Below, piece by piece: positions 1 through 8,075 of a stretch of DNA of 14,543 nucleotides. A program made the translations under genes and the position numbers. Under the pieces are notes generated by a model that saw nothing but the letters and a program-made list of their open reading frames with translations, had not been told where the DNA came from and ran no database searches. The stretch lies in assembly GCF_027460265.1 (NCBI RefSeq), contig NZ_JAPZBC010000003.1, positions 1 through 14,543 on the forward strand, read 5' to 3'. The stretch comes from Streptomyces sp. WMMC940. GTDB lineage: Bacteria > Actinomycetota > Actinomycetes > Streptomycetales > Streptomycetaceae. Within the stretch, counting starts at the first letter, position 1. The number at the start of each line of letters is the position of its first letter.

Positions 1-1
1 T

Positions 2-148
2 CGATCGGACCGGGACATCCCCCACATCGGTGATGAACTGGCGGTGGCGCGGGCCCTGAACGGGGTGAGCCACTCCCTGCTCCACGAGGTGGCCACGGAG
101 ATCGAGTCCCGCACCGGCGAGCAGGTGCACCGCCTCCGCGAGGGATGA
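2..148 (+). CDS. DUF1876 domain protein, C-terminal fragment
   Basis: The open frame enters from the left edge and ends at TGA 146-148, so only the last 48 residues are visible. They contain the segment DIPHIGDELAVARALNGVSH followed by a helix (LLHEVATEIESRTGE), which I recognise as the C-terminal half of the DUF1876 family. These are small (roughly 85-100 aa) actinobacterial proteins predicted to adopt a double-stranded-RNA-binding-like fold. Their molecular function is not established. No frameshift is visible in the fragment. A hairpin about 30 bases downstream (178-202) may end the transcript. The family call is fairly secure from the motif. Nothing can be said about the start or promoter. 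Confidence 0.75.
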   Translation, partial: RSDRDIPHIGDELAVARALNGVSHSLLHEVATEIESRTGEQVHRLREG

Positions 149-177
149 GCCGCCGGTCCCCCGGGCCCGACTTCGGT

Positions 178-202
178 GGCGCCCCGGGAACGTCCGGGCG
201 CC
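178..202 (+). terminator. Candidate terminator hairpin after the DUF1876 gene
   Basis: GGCG pairs with CGCC and CCCGG with CCGGG, with one bulged C on the 5' side and a 6-nt loop (GAACGT). The structure lies 29 bases after the stop codon. There is no T-run, which is common for actinobacterial terminators, but a hairpin of this size can also occur by chance at this GC content. Confidence 0.35.
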
Positions 203-422
203 GACCGTCGTCCGGCACGCGGAGCGCTGCACCGGCCGATTTCGCGCCACTCCCGACCAGCTCCGTTCGGTGACGCATCCTGTGCGAAGCGTAGCCAGGA
301 TGGCGCGAACCCCTCTTGAGCCGGCCTTGCGATCGCAAAAGACTCTGTCCTGTGCCGAGACGGGTGTCCGCCCGCACGGGGGTCTGCGGCACTCCGCCGT
401 ACAGGCCGCGAGGAGGCCCCCT

Positions 423-938
423 ATGCCCGAAACCGGCACGCGCCGCACCGGACATCCGATCACCCTTGCCGACGGCACGCCCACCCGGACGCGGGAGGCG
501 ACCCCCGCCGACCTCGGCCCGGTCCAGGCGCTGCACCACCGCTGCTCGCCCGGCAGCCGTGCCATGCGCTACCACGCGGGCACGCCCGGACTGTCGGCGG
601 CCGGCTGGCGGCTGCTGTGCGATCCGGAGCGCGGCACCACCCTGGTCACCACCACCGCCCAGCGGACGGACCGCATCATCGCCATGACCAACGTCATGCG
701 CACCGCTCGGCAGGGCGTCGGCGAGTTCGCGGTGCTGATCGAGGACGCCTGGCAGTCCAAGGGGCTGGGTACGGCGCTCACCGCCCATGCCGCCGACGTC
801 GCCCGGCGGGACGGGCACCACACCCTGACCGCGGCGGTGGCCGCGGCCAATGTGCCGATGCTCCACGTCCTGGAGACCCTGGACGCGCCGCCCGCCCGGG
901 CCACCGGCCCGGTCCTCGACATCGAGATACCGCTGTAG
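423..938 (+). CDS. GNAT family N-acetyltransferase
   Basis: Predicted 171-aa cytoplasmic protein that would transfer an acetyl group from acetyl-CoA to an unidentified amine. The GNAT core is clear: strand EFAVLIEDAWQ, then the acetyl-CoA pyrophosphate-binding loop QSKGLG (residues 111-116), then a helix and strand ending in the segment around AANVPMLHVLETL. The N-terminal part (LADGTPTRTREATPADL, then CSPGSRAMRYHAG) resembles the GNAT domain fused to Pat-type protein acetyltransferases, but no cyclic-nucleotide or CoA-ligase domain is attached here. I chose ATG 423 because AGGAGG lies at 411-416, six bases upstream. The frame also stays open to a GTG at 270, but that start has no ribosome site and would add a segment with no domain similarity. 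The next gene begins 73 bases downstream on the same strand. Substrate unknown. Confidence 0.8.
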   Translation: MPETGTRRTGHPITLADGTPTRTREATPADLGPVQALHHRCSPGSRAMRYHAGTPGLSAAGWRLLCDPERGTTLVTTTAQRTDRIIAMTNVMRTARQGVGEFAVLIEDAWQSKGLGTALTAHAADVARRDGHHTLTAAVAAANVPMLHVLETLDAPPARATGPVLDIEIPL

Positions 939-1011
939 GGCGTGGCGGACGCAGTGCGGGGCGGCGAAATCGCGTTGCACCGCCGGGGCGGGGTGCATCA
1001 GGCTTCGGCGC

Positions 1012-1287
1012 ATGTCCGACAACGAAGCCGGCGGTCCACGGGATGTGTCCGCACTCTTCTCCCGGGGCCGGCTGACGGCGATCCCGCGGAAGGCCGCCCG
1101 CCGTCGGCATCTGCTCGACCACCTCGCCCGGACCCTGTTCCAGCAGGGTCGGGAGTACACCGAGCGCGAGGTCAACGACGCCATCCGGACGGTCCACCAA
1201 GACTGCTCGGCGCTGCGCCGGTATCTGGTCGAGGCCCGGCTGCTGACCCGCGCCAGGGACGGCAGCGCCTACCGGCGGGCCGTGTGA
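1012..1287 (+). CDS. DUF2087 domain protein
   Basis: Short basic protein of 91 aa. It contains the DUF2087 pattern: IPRKAARRRHLLDHLAR, then the QGREYTEREVNDAIR segment, then DCSALRRYLVEARLLTR and the terminal Tyr-Arg-Arg. The family is probably a winged-helix-like fold and often occurs alone or attached to MarR/ArsR-type regulators or small acetyltransferase genes, so a DNA-binding or regulatory role is possible but unproven. The start ATG at 1012 gives the expected family length, but its ribosome site is weak (only AGG at 1000-1002). It follows the GNAT gene by 73 bases and could be co-transcribed with it. A strong hairpin at 1319-1348 closes the unit. Confidence 0.75.
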   Translation: MSDNEAGGPRDVSALFSRGRLTAIPRKAARRRHLLDHLARTLFQQGREYTEREVNDAIRTVHQDCSALRRYLVEARLLTRARDGSAYRRAV

Positions 1288-1318
1288 CCGCACCCGGGGG
1301 AGAGGGGGCGGTCCATGC

Positions 1319-1348
1319 CGAACCCCCGTCCGCGGGGACGGGGGTTCG
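1319..1348. terminator. Bidirectional terminator between convergent genes
   Basis: A perfect 13-bp inverted repeat, CGAACCCCCGTCC / GGACGGGGGTTCG, with a 4-nt loop GCGG. It sits between the stop of the DUF2087 gene (1287) and the stop of the convergent YceI gene (1369), exactly where a shared terminator would be expected. Confidence 0.85.
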
Positions 1349-1368
1349 CCGGCCGAGCCCGGGTGACG

Positions 1369-1977
1369 TCAGGCGGCCTGCTTGATCGCCGAGATGTCGA
1401 AGTTCAGCCTCACCTTGTCGCTCACCATCACGCCGCCGGTCTCCAGCGCGGCGTTCCAGGTCAGACCCCAGTCGGAGCGCAGGATCTCGGCGCTGCCCTC
1501 GAAGCCGACGCGCTCGTTGCCGTAGACGTCGGTCGCCGTGCCGTTGAACTCCAGGTCGATGGAGAGCGGGCGGGTGACGTCCTTGATGGTGAGGTCGCCG
1601 CTGATGCGGTACTTCTCGCCGCCGAGCTGCTCGGCCGTGGTCGAGCGGAAGGACATCACCGGAAAGGTCTCGGCGTCGAAGAAGTCACCGCTGCGCAGGT
1701 GCCCGTCACGGTCGCCGATGCCGGTGTCGATGCTGGCGATCTTGACGTCGATGACGGCGGTGGAGCGGGACGGGTCGGCACCGTCCAGGTGCAGCGTGCC
1801 CTCGTGGTCGCTGAACGTGCCGCGCACGTTCGTGACCATGGCATGGCGGACCGTGAAGCCGATGCTGCTGTGGGCCGGGTCGATGGCGTACTTGCCGGTG
1901 AGGGCTGCCAGTGCGGGGTCCACAGGGCGGGGGGCGGCGGGGGCGGTCTCGCTGGTCTTGCGGTTGAACAGGCCCAT
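1369..1977 (-). CDS. YceI family protein
   Basis: Predicted 202-aa protein with a YceI domain over about residues 29-198. This is a lipocalin-like beta-barrel that in characterised members binds polyisoprenoid or other amphiphilic lipids. Diagnostic segments are YAIDPAHSSIGFTVRH near the N-terminus, then HLRSGDFFDAETFP, then GDLTIKDVTRP. There is no signal peptide. The N-terminus (MGLFNRKTSET) points to a cytoplasmic protein, unlike periplasmic E. coli YceI. I chose ATG at 1975-1977 because GAGGAG precedes it at the right distance; an in-frame extension to 2073 would run through the promoter elements. The gene appears monocistronic, converging on DUF2087 with a shared terminator. It has its own promoter (2051-2080) and a palindromic site downstream of the -10 that suggests repression by a MarR-type factor. 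Ligand unknown. Confidence 0.88.
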   Translation of the reverse strand: MGLFNRKTSETAPAAPRPVDPALAALTGKYAIDPAHSSIGFTVRHAMVTNVRGTFSDHEGTLHLDGADPSRSTAVIDVKIASIDTGIGDRDGHLRSGDFFDAETFPVMSFRSTTAEQLGGEKYRISGDLTIKDVTRPLSIDLEFNGTATDVYGNERVGFEGSAEILRSDWGLTWNAALETGGVMVSDKVRLNFDISAIKQAA

Positions 1978-2029
1978 GATTGCTCCTCGGGGACGTGGTC
2001 GGGCGGGTCGGTGGCCTTCCCGGCCACTC

Positions 2030-2043
2030 GTTGAACCTTCAAC
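2030..2043. promoter_or_regulatory. Palindromic operator-like site, GTTGAAGGTTCAAC
   Basis: On the minus strand the site reads GTTGAA-GG-TTCAAC, a perfect 6+2+6 inverted repeat. It begins 7 bases downstream of the predicted -10 box of the YceI promoter, so a bound protein would block initiation. TTGAA...TTCAA is a common half-site arrangement for MarR-family repressors, and a related TTGAA motif recurs in the -35 region (2068-2081). The regulator itself is not in the window. Confidence 0.55.
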
Positions 2044-2050
2044 GACACTC

Positions 2051-2080
2051 ACCATAGAAGCATTCCCGTTCAAATTTCAA
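2051..2080 (-). promoter_or_regulatory. Predicted promoter of the YceI gene
   Basis: On the minus strand, -35 TTGAAA (2075-2080) and -10 TATGGT (2051-2056) are separated by 18 bases, close to the housekeeping sigma consensus. Transcription would start around 2044, giving a leader of about 65 bases before ATG 1977. This is a locally AT-richer stretch in a very GC-rich region, which supports it. Confidence 0.55.
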
Positions 2081-2081
2081 C

Positions 2082-2372
2082 TTTCCTTCGTGGGTCTTCC
2101 CCTCGCCGCGCGCCGGGACCGCACCCTGCTGCCCCGCCCGGCGCCACTCGGGCCGGCGGCGCCGGCGACTCCGACGACCCCGTCCCGGCGCGCACCCAGC
2201 GCCCGGGTCGCACTTCAGAGGCCCTCGCACCGCATGCGCGGTCGCCGTCGTCACGGCCGTGCCCATGGCCCCGCGGCGCCGGCGACGGCCTGATCGAGGC
2301 GTTGTGGCCGACCTCCCCGGGTGCTATGCCAACTGCCAACCGGACCATGTCACTTCGTTCCCGGAGGCCCCG
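2082..2372. other. Intergenic region upstream of the PL8 lyase gene
   Basis: This non-coding stretch is very C/G-rich and contains no convincing gene. A 14-bp direct repeat (GCGGCGCCGGCGAC at 2156-2169 and 2273-2286) is visible but is low-complexity. A weak plus-strand promoter candidate is TTGTGG (2302-2307), 17 bases, then TATGCC (2325-2330). It would give a leader of about 35-40 bases before the TTG start at 2373. I see no RNA gene or riboswitch. Confidence 0.3.
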
Positions 2373-4781
2373 TTGCCCGCCCTGCCCGCCTGGTCCCGCC
2401 GCGCCCTGCTGCTCGCCTCCGGCTCAGGCGCGCTCTCCCTGGCCCTGCCCGCTCCCGCCTCCGCTCCCGCGTCCGGCACCCCGGCCGGAGCGGGCGGCAG
2501 CGCCGACGATGTGTACGCCGCACTGCGCCGCCGCTGGCTGGAACTCCAGCTCGGCACCGACTACGACCCGGCCGCGGAGCCGTACGCCTCGCGGCTCGCG
2601 GAGACCGGCCGCCTCGCCCGCACCTTCCGCGACTCCATGGCACCTGCCGGGGACTCCCTCTTCCCCGGCCTCCGCTTCGACCCGCCGTCCGGCATCACGG
2701 CCGGCTACAGCAGGCTGTGGACCATGGCACAGGCCTGCCTCCAGCCGGGCACCGGATCGACCGGGGACACGGCGATGCTCGCCGACGTCGTCCGCGGCCT
2801 CGACCATCTCTCCGAGCGGATCTACAACCCCTCCACCACCCGCTACGGGAACTGGTGGGAGTGGCAGATCGGCAGCCCGCGCCTGCTGATGGACATCGTC
2901 ACGGCGCTCCACGGCGAGCTCACCCACGAGCGGCGCCACGCCGCGTGCGCGGCCGTCGACCACTTCGTGCCGGACAGCGTGCTCGGCTCCTACACCGGCA
3001 CCAGTACCGGAGCGAACCGGGTCGATCTGTGCCGCTCGGTCGTACTGCGCGGCATCAACGGCGCGGAGCCGGCGAGGATCGCCCTCGCCCGCGACGCGCT
3101 GTCTCCCGTCTTCCCGCACGTCACCACGGGTGACGGCCTCTACGCCGACGGATCGTTCGTCCAGCACACCTGGGTGGCCTACTCCGGCACGTACGGGCAG
3201 GTCCTGCTCGACGGCCTCGGCCGCCTCTTCGCCCTCCTCGCGGGCTCCGCCTGGGACATCACCGACCCCGGCCGGGCCAACGTCCTCGGCAGCGTCGAGA
3301 ACGCCTTCGCCCCGTTGATCCACGACGGTCTGATGATGGACAGCGTCAACGGCCGGGCGATCAGCCGCGGCCTGCTCTCCGGCGACGGCCGCCGGGTCAT
3401 GCGCAGCGACCACTTCCACGGCCACGCGCTCATCGCGGCCGTCGCGCTGCTCGCGGACGGGGCGCCCGCCGCCGAGCGCACCCGCTGGCAGTCCATGATC
3501 AAGGGCTGGATCGAACGGGACACCGTCAGTCCCGTCCTCACCGACCGCCAGTTCGGGGTGGCCGATCTTGCCCGACTGCACGCCGTGGCCGCCGCCCCCG
3601 TCCCCGCCGCGCCGGAGCCGGTCGGACACAAGCTGTTCGCCGCCATGGACCGGGCCGTCCACCGCCGGCCCGGCTGGGCCGCCGGCATCGCCATGTCCTC
3701 GGAGCGGATCTCGGCCTACGAGTGCGGCAACGGGGAGAACCCGCGCGGCTGGCACACCGGCGCCGGAATGCTCTACTGGTGGCCCGGTTCCGACCGGGGC
3801 GACCAGTACACCGACTGGTTCTGGCCGACCGTCGACTGGTACCGGCTGCCCGGGACGACCGTGTCGACCCGCCGCCTCGCCGACCGGGAGGGCGGCGAAT
3901 GGGGGGAGCCGAAACCGGGCGTGAAGTGGGTCGGTGGCTCGACCGACGGCGAGTACGCGGCCGTGGGCCAGCACCTCAGGGGGCTCGGCTCGACCCTGGA
4001 GGCGCGAAAGTCCTGGTTCTGTGCCGCCGACGCCGTGATCTGCCTCGGGGCCGGGATCACCTGCACGGACGGCGTACCCGTGGAGACGGTCGTCGACAAC
4101 AGGAACCTCGGCGAGCGCCCGGCCTCGGCCCTCACTACCGGGCGCCACGGCCGCTGGGCTCATCTGGACGGACACGGCGGCTGGGTCCTCCTCCCGGTCG
4201 GCCCGGCCGGTGCCGACCGCGCGGAGCGGCCCGGCGGGTCGGGGCTGCGCACCCTGCGCGAGGCACGGACCGGGGCGTGGCGGGACATCAACACCACCAG
4301 CTCTCCCGAACGGCGGACCCGTCACTACCAGACCCTGTGGCTGGACCACGGGACCGATCCGGTGAACTCGTCCTACGGGTACATCCTGATGCCCGGGGCC
4401 TCCCGGCGGGCGGTCGAGGCCCGTGCGGCCGACCCGGGCTGGCTGGAGGTCCTCGACAATTCGGACATCTGTCAATCGGTCGCCGTCCCCTCGCTCGGGC
4501 TGACCGCGGCGAACTTCTGGCGGGCCGCTACCGTGGGTGCCCTCACCGTCACGTCGCCGGCGAGCGTGGTGGTACGGAGGCGCGGCCGGACCGCTACGCT
4601 CCACATCAGCGAACCCATGCGCACCGGGCTGCCGTTGGAGCTCGTCTGGGACCGCCCGGTGGGCAGGGTCCTGGGTGCCGCTCCGTCGGTCGAGGTGCTG
4701 GGCACCGGCCGCCGCCTGCGGTTGGGGATCGCTCCGGGTACGGCAGGTGTCGTACATGGCTGCGAGGTGACCATCAGCTGA
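2373..4781 (+). CDS. Polysaccharide lyase family 8 (hyaluronate/chondroitin lyase type), Tat-exported
   Basis: Predicted 802-aa secreted enzyme that cleaves uronic-acid-containing polysaccharides such as hyaluronan or chondroitin by beta-elimination. A twin-arginine signal lies at residues 7-31: WSRRALLL, a hydrophobic stretch, then an Ala-rich end with probable cleavage after Ala31. An alpha/alpha-toroid catalytic domain (about 45-390) is followed by the central beta-sandwich and a C-terminal beta domain (to about 800). Catalytic residues are Asn215, His265, Tyr274, Arg328 and Arg332. Their spacing matches pneumococcal hyaluronate lyase N349/H399/Y408/R462/R466 exactly. The aromatic patch NWWEWQIG and the NGENPRGWHTG loop (Glu455) are present. 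I chose TTG 2373 because GGAGG (2363-2367) precedes it by 5 bases and it puts the Tat motif near the N-terminus. An upstream in-frame GTG at 2259 lacks a ribosome site. The gene stands alone. The exact substrate (hyaluronan, chondroitin or xanthan-like) cannot be fixed from sequence, although the WW-E-Q-IG patch fits hyaluronate lyases best. Confidence 0.9.
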   Translation: MPALPAWSRRALLLASGSGALSLALPAPASAPASGTPAGAGGSADDVYAALRRRWLELQLGTDYDPAAEPYASRLAETGRLARTFRDSMAPAGDSLFPGLRFDPPSGITAGYSRLWTMAQACLQPGTGSTGDTAMLADVVRGLDHLSERIYNPSTTRYGNWWEWQIGSPRLLMDIVTALHGELTHERRHAACAAVDHFVPDSVLGSYTGTSTGANRVDLCRSVVLRGINGAEPARIALARDALSPVFPHVTTGDGLYADGSFVQHTWVAYSGTYGQVLLDGLGRLFALLAGSAWDITDPGRANVLGSVENAFAPLIHDGLMMDSVNGRAISRGLLSGDGRRVMRSDHFHGHALIAAVALLADGAPAAERTRWQSMIKGWIERDTVSPVLTDRQFGVADLARLHAVAAAPVPAAPEPVGHKLFAAMDRAVHRRPGWAAGIAMSSERISAYECGNGENPRGWHTGAGMLYWWPGSDRGDQYTDWFWPTVDWYRLPGTTVSTRRLADREGGEWGEPKPGVKWVGGSTDGEYAAVGQHLRGLGSTLEARKSWFCAADAVICLGAGITCTDGVPVETVVDNRNLGERPASALTTGRHGRWAHLDGHGGWVLLPVGPAGADRAERPGGSGLRTLREARTGAWRDINTTSSPERRTRHYQTLWLDHGTDPVNSSYGYILMPGASRRAVEARAADPGWLEVLDNSDICQSVAVPSLGLTAANFWRAATVGALTVTSPASVVVRRRGRTATLHISEPMRTGLPLELVWDRPVGRVLGAAPSVEVLGTGRRLRLGIAPGTAGVVHGCEVTIS

Positions 4782-4935
4782 CGTCATTGTTGGACCACGA
4801 CAAAACGGCAGGCCGTTCAACTGGTACTTCGCCTGTGGTGCGAAATGGTTCTGTGCGGGGCTGACAGCAGATCGGGCGCGAGACTGTACGGAGTCAACGG
4901 CAGGATTTTCTTGGTCCGCTCCGTAGGGTTCGTAC
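4782..4935. promoter_or_regulatory. accB upstream region with a palindrome
   Basis: A 154-base gap between the PL8 lyase stop and the accB start must hold the accBE promoter. It contains the perfect inverted repeat AACGGC-AG-GCCGTT (4804-4817) and a second short one, TTCGC/GCGAA, around 4828-4844. Possible -35/-10 pairs (for example CTGACA near 4860 with TGTACG 18 bases later) match poorly, so I do not assign the promoter. The ribosome site before ATG 4936 is weak (TAGGG). Confidence 0.35.
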
Positions 4936-6519
<1,584 letters not shown>

Positions 6520-6540
6520 CCCATGAGGAGAACGCTGCAC

Positions 6541-6744
6541 ATGACCACGCCCGCAGAATCCCTGCTCCGCGTCGAGAAGGGGCACGCCGACCCCGAGGAA
6601 CTGGCCGCGATCACGGCCGTGCTCCTCGCCCGCGCCGCCTCGCAGCCGCAGGCCGTCCCGGCCCACCGCGGCCGCAGCACCGCCGGATGGCGCCGTCTGG
6701 AGCGCCAGTCCGGCTTCCGCGCTCCGCACTCCTGGCAGGGCTGA
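6541..6744 (+). CDS. accE: Acyl-CoA carboxylase epsilon subunit (AccE)
   Basis: A 67-aa protein of the actinobacterial ACC epsilon family, which binds the alpha and beta carboxylase subunits and raises their activity in S. coelicolor. The diagnostic segment is LLRVEKGHADPEELAAITAVL followed by a short linker, then GWRRLERQSGFR and a C-terminal SW. These small proteins are easily missed, but the position right after accB is conserved. ATG 6541 is preferred over ATG 6523 because the ribosome site AGGAGA (6526-6531) lies 9 bases before it and would be inside the coding sequence if 6523 were used. It is probably co-transcribed with accB (21-base gap) and is followed by a strong terminator at 6762-6800. 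Confidence 0.93.
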   Translation: MTTPAESLLRVEKGHADPEELAAITAVLLARAASQPQAVPAHRGRSTAGWRRLERQSGFRAPHSWQG

Positions 6745-6761
6745 CGCCCTCCCGGACCCCG

Positions 6762-6800
6762 AGGCCCCGTCCGTTCCCTCACCGGGAACGGACGGGGCCT
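6762..6800 (+). terminator. accBE terminator
   Basis: A perfect 17-bp stem, AGGCCCCGTCCGTTCCC / GGGAACGGACGGGGCCT, with loop TCACC, followed directly by the T-rich stretch TCGTCTTTCT. It lies 17 bases after the accE stop. This is a textbook intrinsic terminator for the plus strand. Confidence 0.92.
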
Positions 6801-6861
6801 TCGTCTTTCTCCGTCCTGCCGTGCCCCCGGTGGGACGGAGAAGGGCGGAACGCGGACACGC

Positions 6862-6905
6862 GAAGGCCCCGTACACCGTGACGTGTGACGGTGTACGGGG
6901 CCTTC
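6862..6905. terminator. Terminator of the cvn2 operon (probably bidirectional)
   Basis: A perfect 18-bp inverted repeat, GAAGGCCCCGTACACCGT / ACGGTGTACGGGGCCTTC, with an 8-nt loop. It is 38 bases beyond the stop of cvnD2 on the minus strand. It shares the GGCCCCGT core with the accBE terminator 60 bases away but the rest of the stem differs. There is no T-run on the minus strand side. Confidence 0.85.
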
Positions 6906-6943
6906 CCGGGAACGGGACGGGGCGGTCGGTACGGCCGACGGGC

Positions 6944-7525
6944 CTACCGCAGGCGTGCCATGAGTGCGTGCTCGACGAGGGTGATGAGGGCGCTCTTGGC
7001 GTCGGCGCGGTGGCGTGCGTCGGTGGTGATGATCGGGGCGTCGGGGCCGATCTGGAGTGCTTCGCGGACTTCGTCGGGGGTGTAGGGCTGGTGTCCCTCG
7101 AAGCCGTTCAGGGCCACCACGAACGGCAGGCCGCTGTTCTCGAAGTAGTCGACCGCGGGGAAGCAGTCGGCGAGTCTGCGGGTGTCGACGAGGACGACGG
7201 CGCCGATGGCGCCGCGGACGAGGTCGTCCCACATGAACCAGAAGCGGTCCTGTCCGGGGGTGCCGAACAGGTAGAGGATCAGGTCCTGGTCGAGGGTGAT
7301 GCGGCCGAAGTCCATGGCCACCGTGGTGGTGGTCTTGTCGCCGGTGTGCGTGAGGTCGTCGATGCCGGCCGACGCGGACGTCATGACGGCCTCGGTACGC
7401 AGCGGGTTGATCTCCGAGACGGCGCCGACGAACGTGGTCTTGCCCACGCCGAAGCCGCCCGCCACCACGATCTTCGCGCTGGTGGTTGAGCGGGCTGCAC
7501 CGCCGCTAGAGCTTGCGAAGTCCAC
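6944..7525 (-). CDS. cvnD2: CvnD, MglA-like small GTPase of a conservon (downstream copy)
   Basis: Predicted 193-aa GTP-binding protein, the G-protein-like member of the conservon complex. Visible GTPase motifs are P-loop GGFGVGKTT (23-31), the Thr-rich switch I TTTTVAMDFG (65-74), switch II FGTPGQDRF (87-95), and a G5-like TDARHR (168-173). The usual NKxD box is replaced by NGFE (140-143), a family feature that may alter guanine specificity. The GTG start (7523-7525) overlaps the end of cvnC2 by 20 bases and has AAGGG about 6 bases upstream, so translation is probably coupled. It is the last gene of the operon, before the 6862-6905 terminator. The protein differs from CvnD1 at only two residues (Gly8 and the terminal Arg193), and 512 bases of the two genes are identical. 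CvnD proteins of S. coelicolor are reported GTPases that associate with CvnA-C at the membrane. Confidence 0.93.
   Translation of the reverse strand: MDFASSSGGAARSTTSAKIVVAGGFGVGKTTFVGAVSEINPLRTEAVMTSASAGIDDLTHTGDKTTTTVAMDFGRITLDQDLILYLFGTPGQDRFWFMWDDLVRGAIGAVVLVDTRRLADCFPAVDYFENSGLPFVVALNGFEGHQPYTPDEVREALQIGPDAPIITTDARHRADAKSALITLVEHALMARLR
6975..7486 (-). repeat. Perfect 512-bp duplicate tract in cvnD (partner 12298-12809)
   Basis: Aligned with offset 5323, every base from 6975 to 7486 equals 12298-12809. The first mismatches on either side are at 6974 (G against C) and 7487 (T against C). Confidence 0.95.
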
Positions 7526-8075
7526 TGAGCACCCTTTCGAGCAGTGTCACGTCTGGCTGGCCGCCGGCGGACTCGTCGCCGCCGGGCTGGTGGATGGCGA
7601 CGAGTCCGGCCTCGGCCAGGTCGGCTACGAGGATCCGGGCGACGCCGAGGGGGATGGAGAGAAGTGCCGAGATCTCGGCCACCGACTTGATCTCGAGGCA
7701 CAGTCGGCAGATCCGCTGGTGCTCGGGCAACTGCCCTTGCAGCCGCGCGGGATCGGCCGTGGTGCTGACCAGCGCCTCGATGGCGAGCTGGTAGCGGGGC
7801 CGGGTCCGGCCGCCGGTCATCGCGTAAGGACGCACCAACGGATTGTTGGTGCCCGACGCCTGCGACGGCTCAGGTGCCCGGCGGGGAGCCACCGGCTGGC
7901 TCCGGGGGCCCTGCGGCTGGTGGTACGACGGGTCGTACGGCTGCTGCGGCCGCTGGTAGGGCTGGGGACCGCCGCCTCTGCTCGGTGAAGAGGGGAAGTT
8001 GAAGCGGTTCTGAGCGTGCTCACCCGGAGACTGCTGAGCCCCGTCGTATGGGTGTCCGCCTGGGGGTGTTGCCAC
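7506..8075 (-). CDS. cvnC2: CvnC, DUF742 protein of a conservon (downstream copy)
   Basis: Predicted 189-aa protein. Residues 1-78 are a disordered Pro/Gln/Tyr/Ser-rich leader. Residues 81-189 are a DUF742 domain, recognised by VRPYAMTGGRTRPRY, LPEHQRICRLC, and a winged-helix-like end VARILVADLAEAGLVAIH. In conservons DUF742 proteins belong to the membrane complex with CvnA, CvnB and CvnD; the biochemical role is unclear. I chose GTG 8073-8075 because GGAGGAGG lies 4 bases upstream. The frame is open to another GTG at 8129, but that lies inside a perfect hairpin and has no ribosome site. The gene sits 96 bases after cvnB2 and overlaps cvnD2 by 20 bases. Codons 1-92 are base-for-base the same as in cvnC1; the rest is clearly diverged, with one extra codon in the GGDESAGGQ loop. 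Confidence 0.9.
   Translation of the reverse strand: MATPPGGHPYDGAQQSPGEHAQNRFNFPSSPSRGGGPQPYQRPQQPYDPSYHQPQGPRSQPVAPRRAPEPSQASGTNNPLVRPYAMTGGRTRPRYQLAIEALVSTTADPARLQGQLPEHQRICRLCLEIKSVAEISALLSIPLGVARILVADLAEAGLVAIHQPGGDESAGGQPDVTLLERVLSGLRKL

Noticed and set aside
270..422. Longer GNAT start at GTG 270
   Set aside because: No ribosome site, no domain similarity in the added 51 residues, and AGGAGG supports ATG 423.
2156..2286. 14-bp direct repeat GCGGCGCCGGCGAC in the PL8 upstream region
   Set aside because: Made only of simple GC-rich triplets; expected by chance at this composition.
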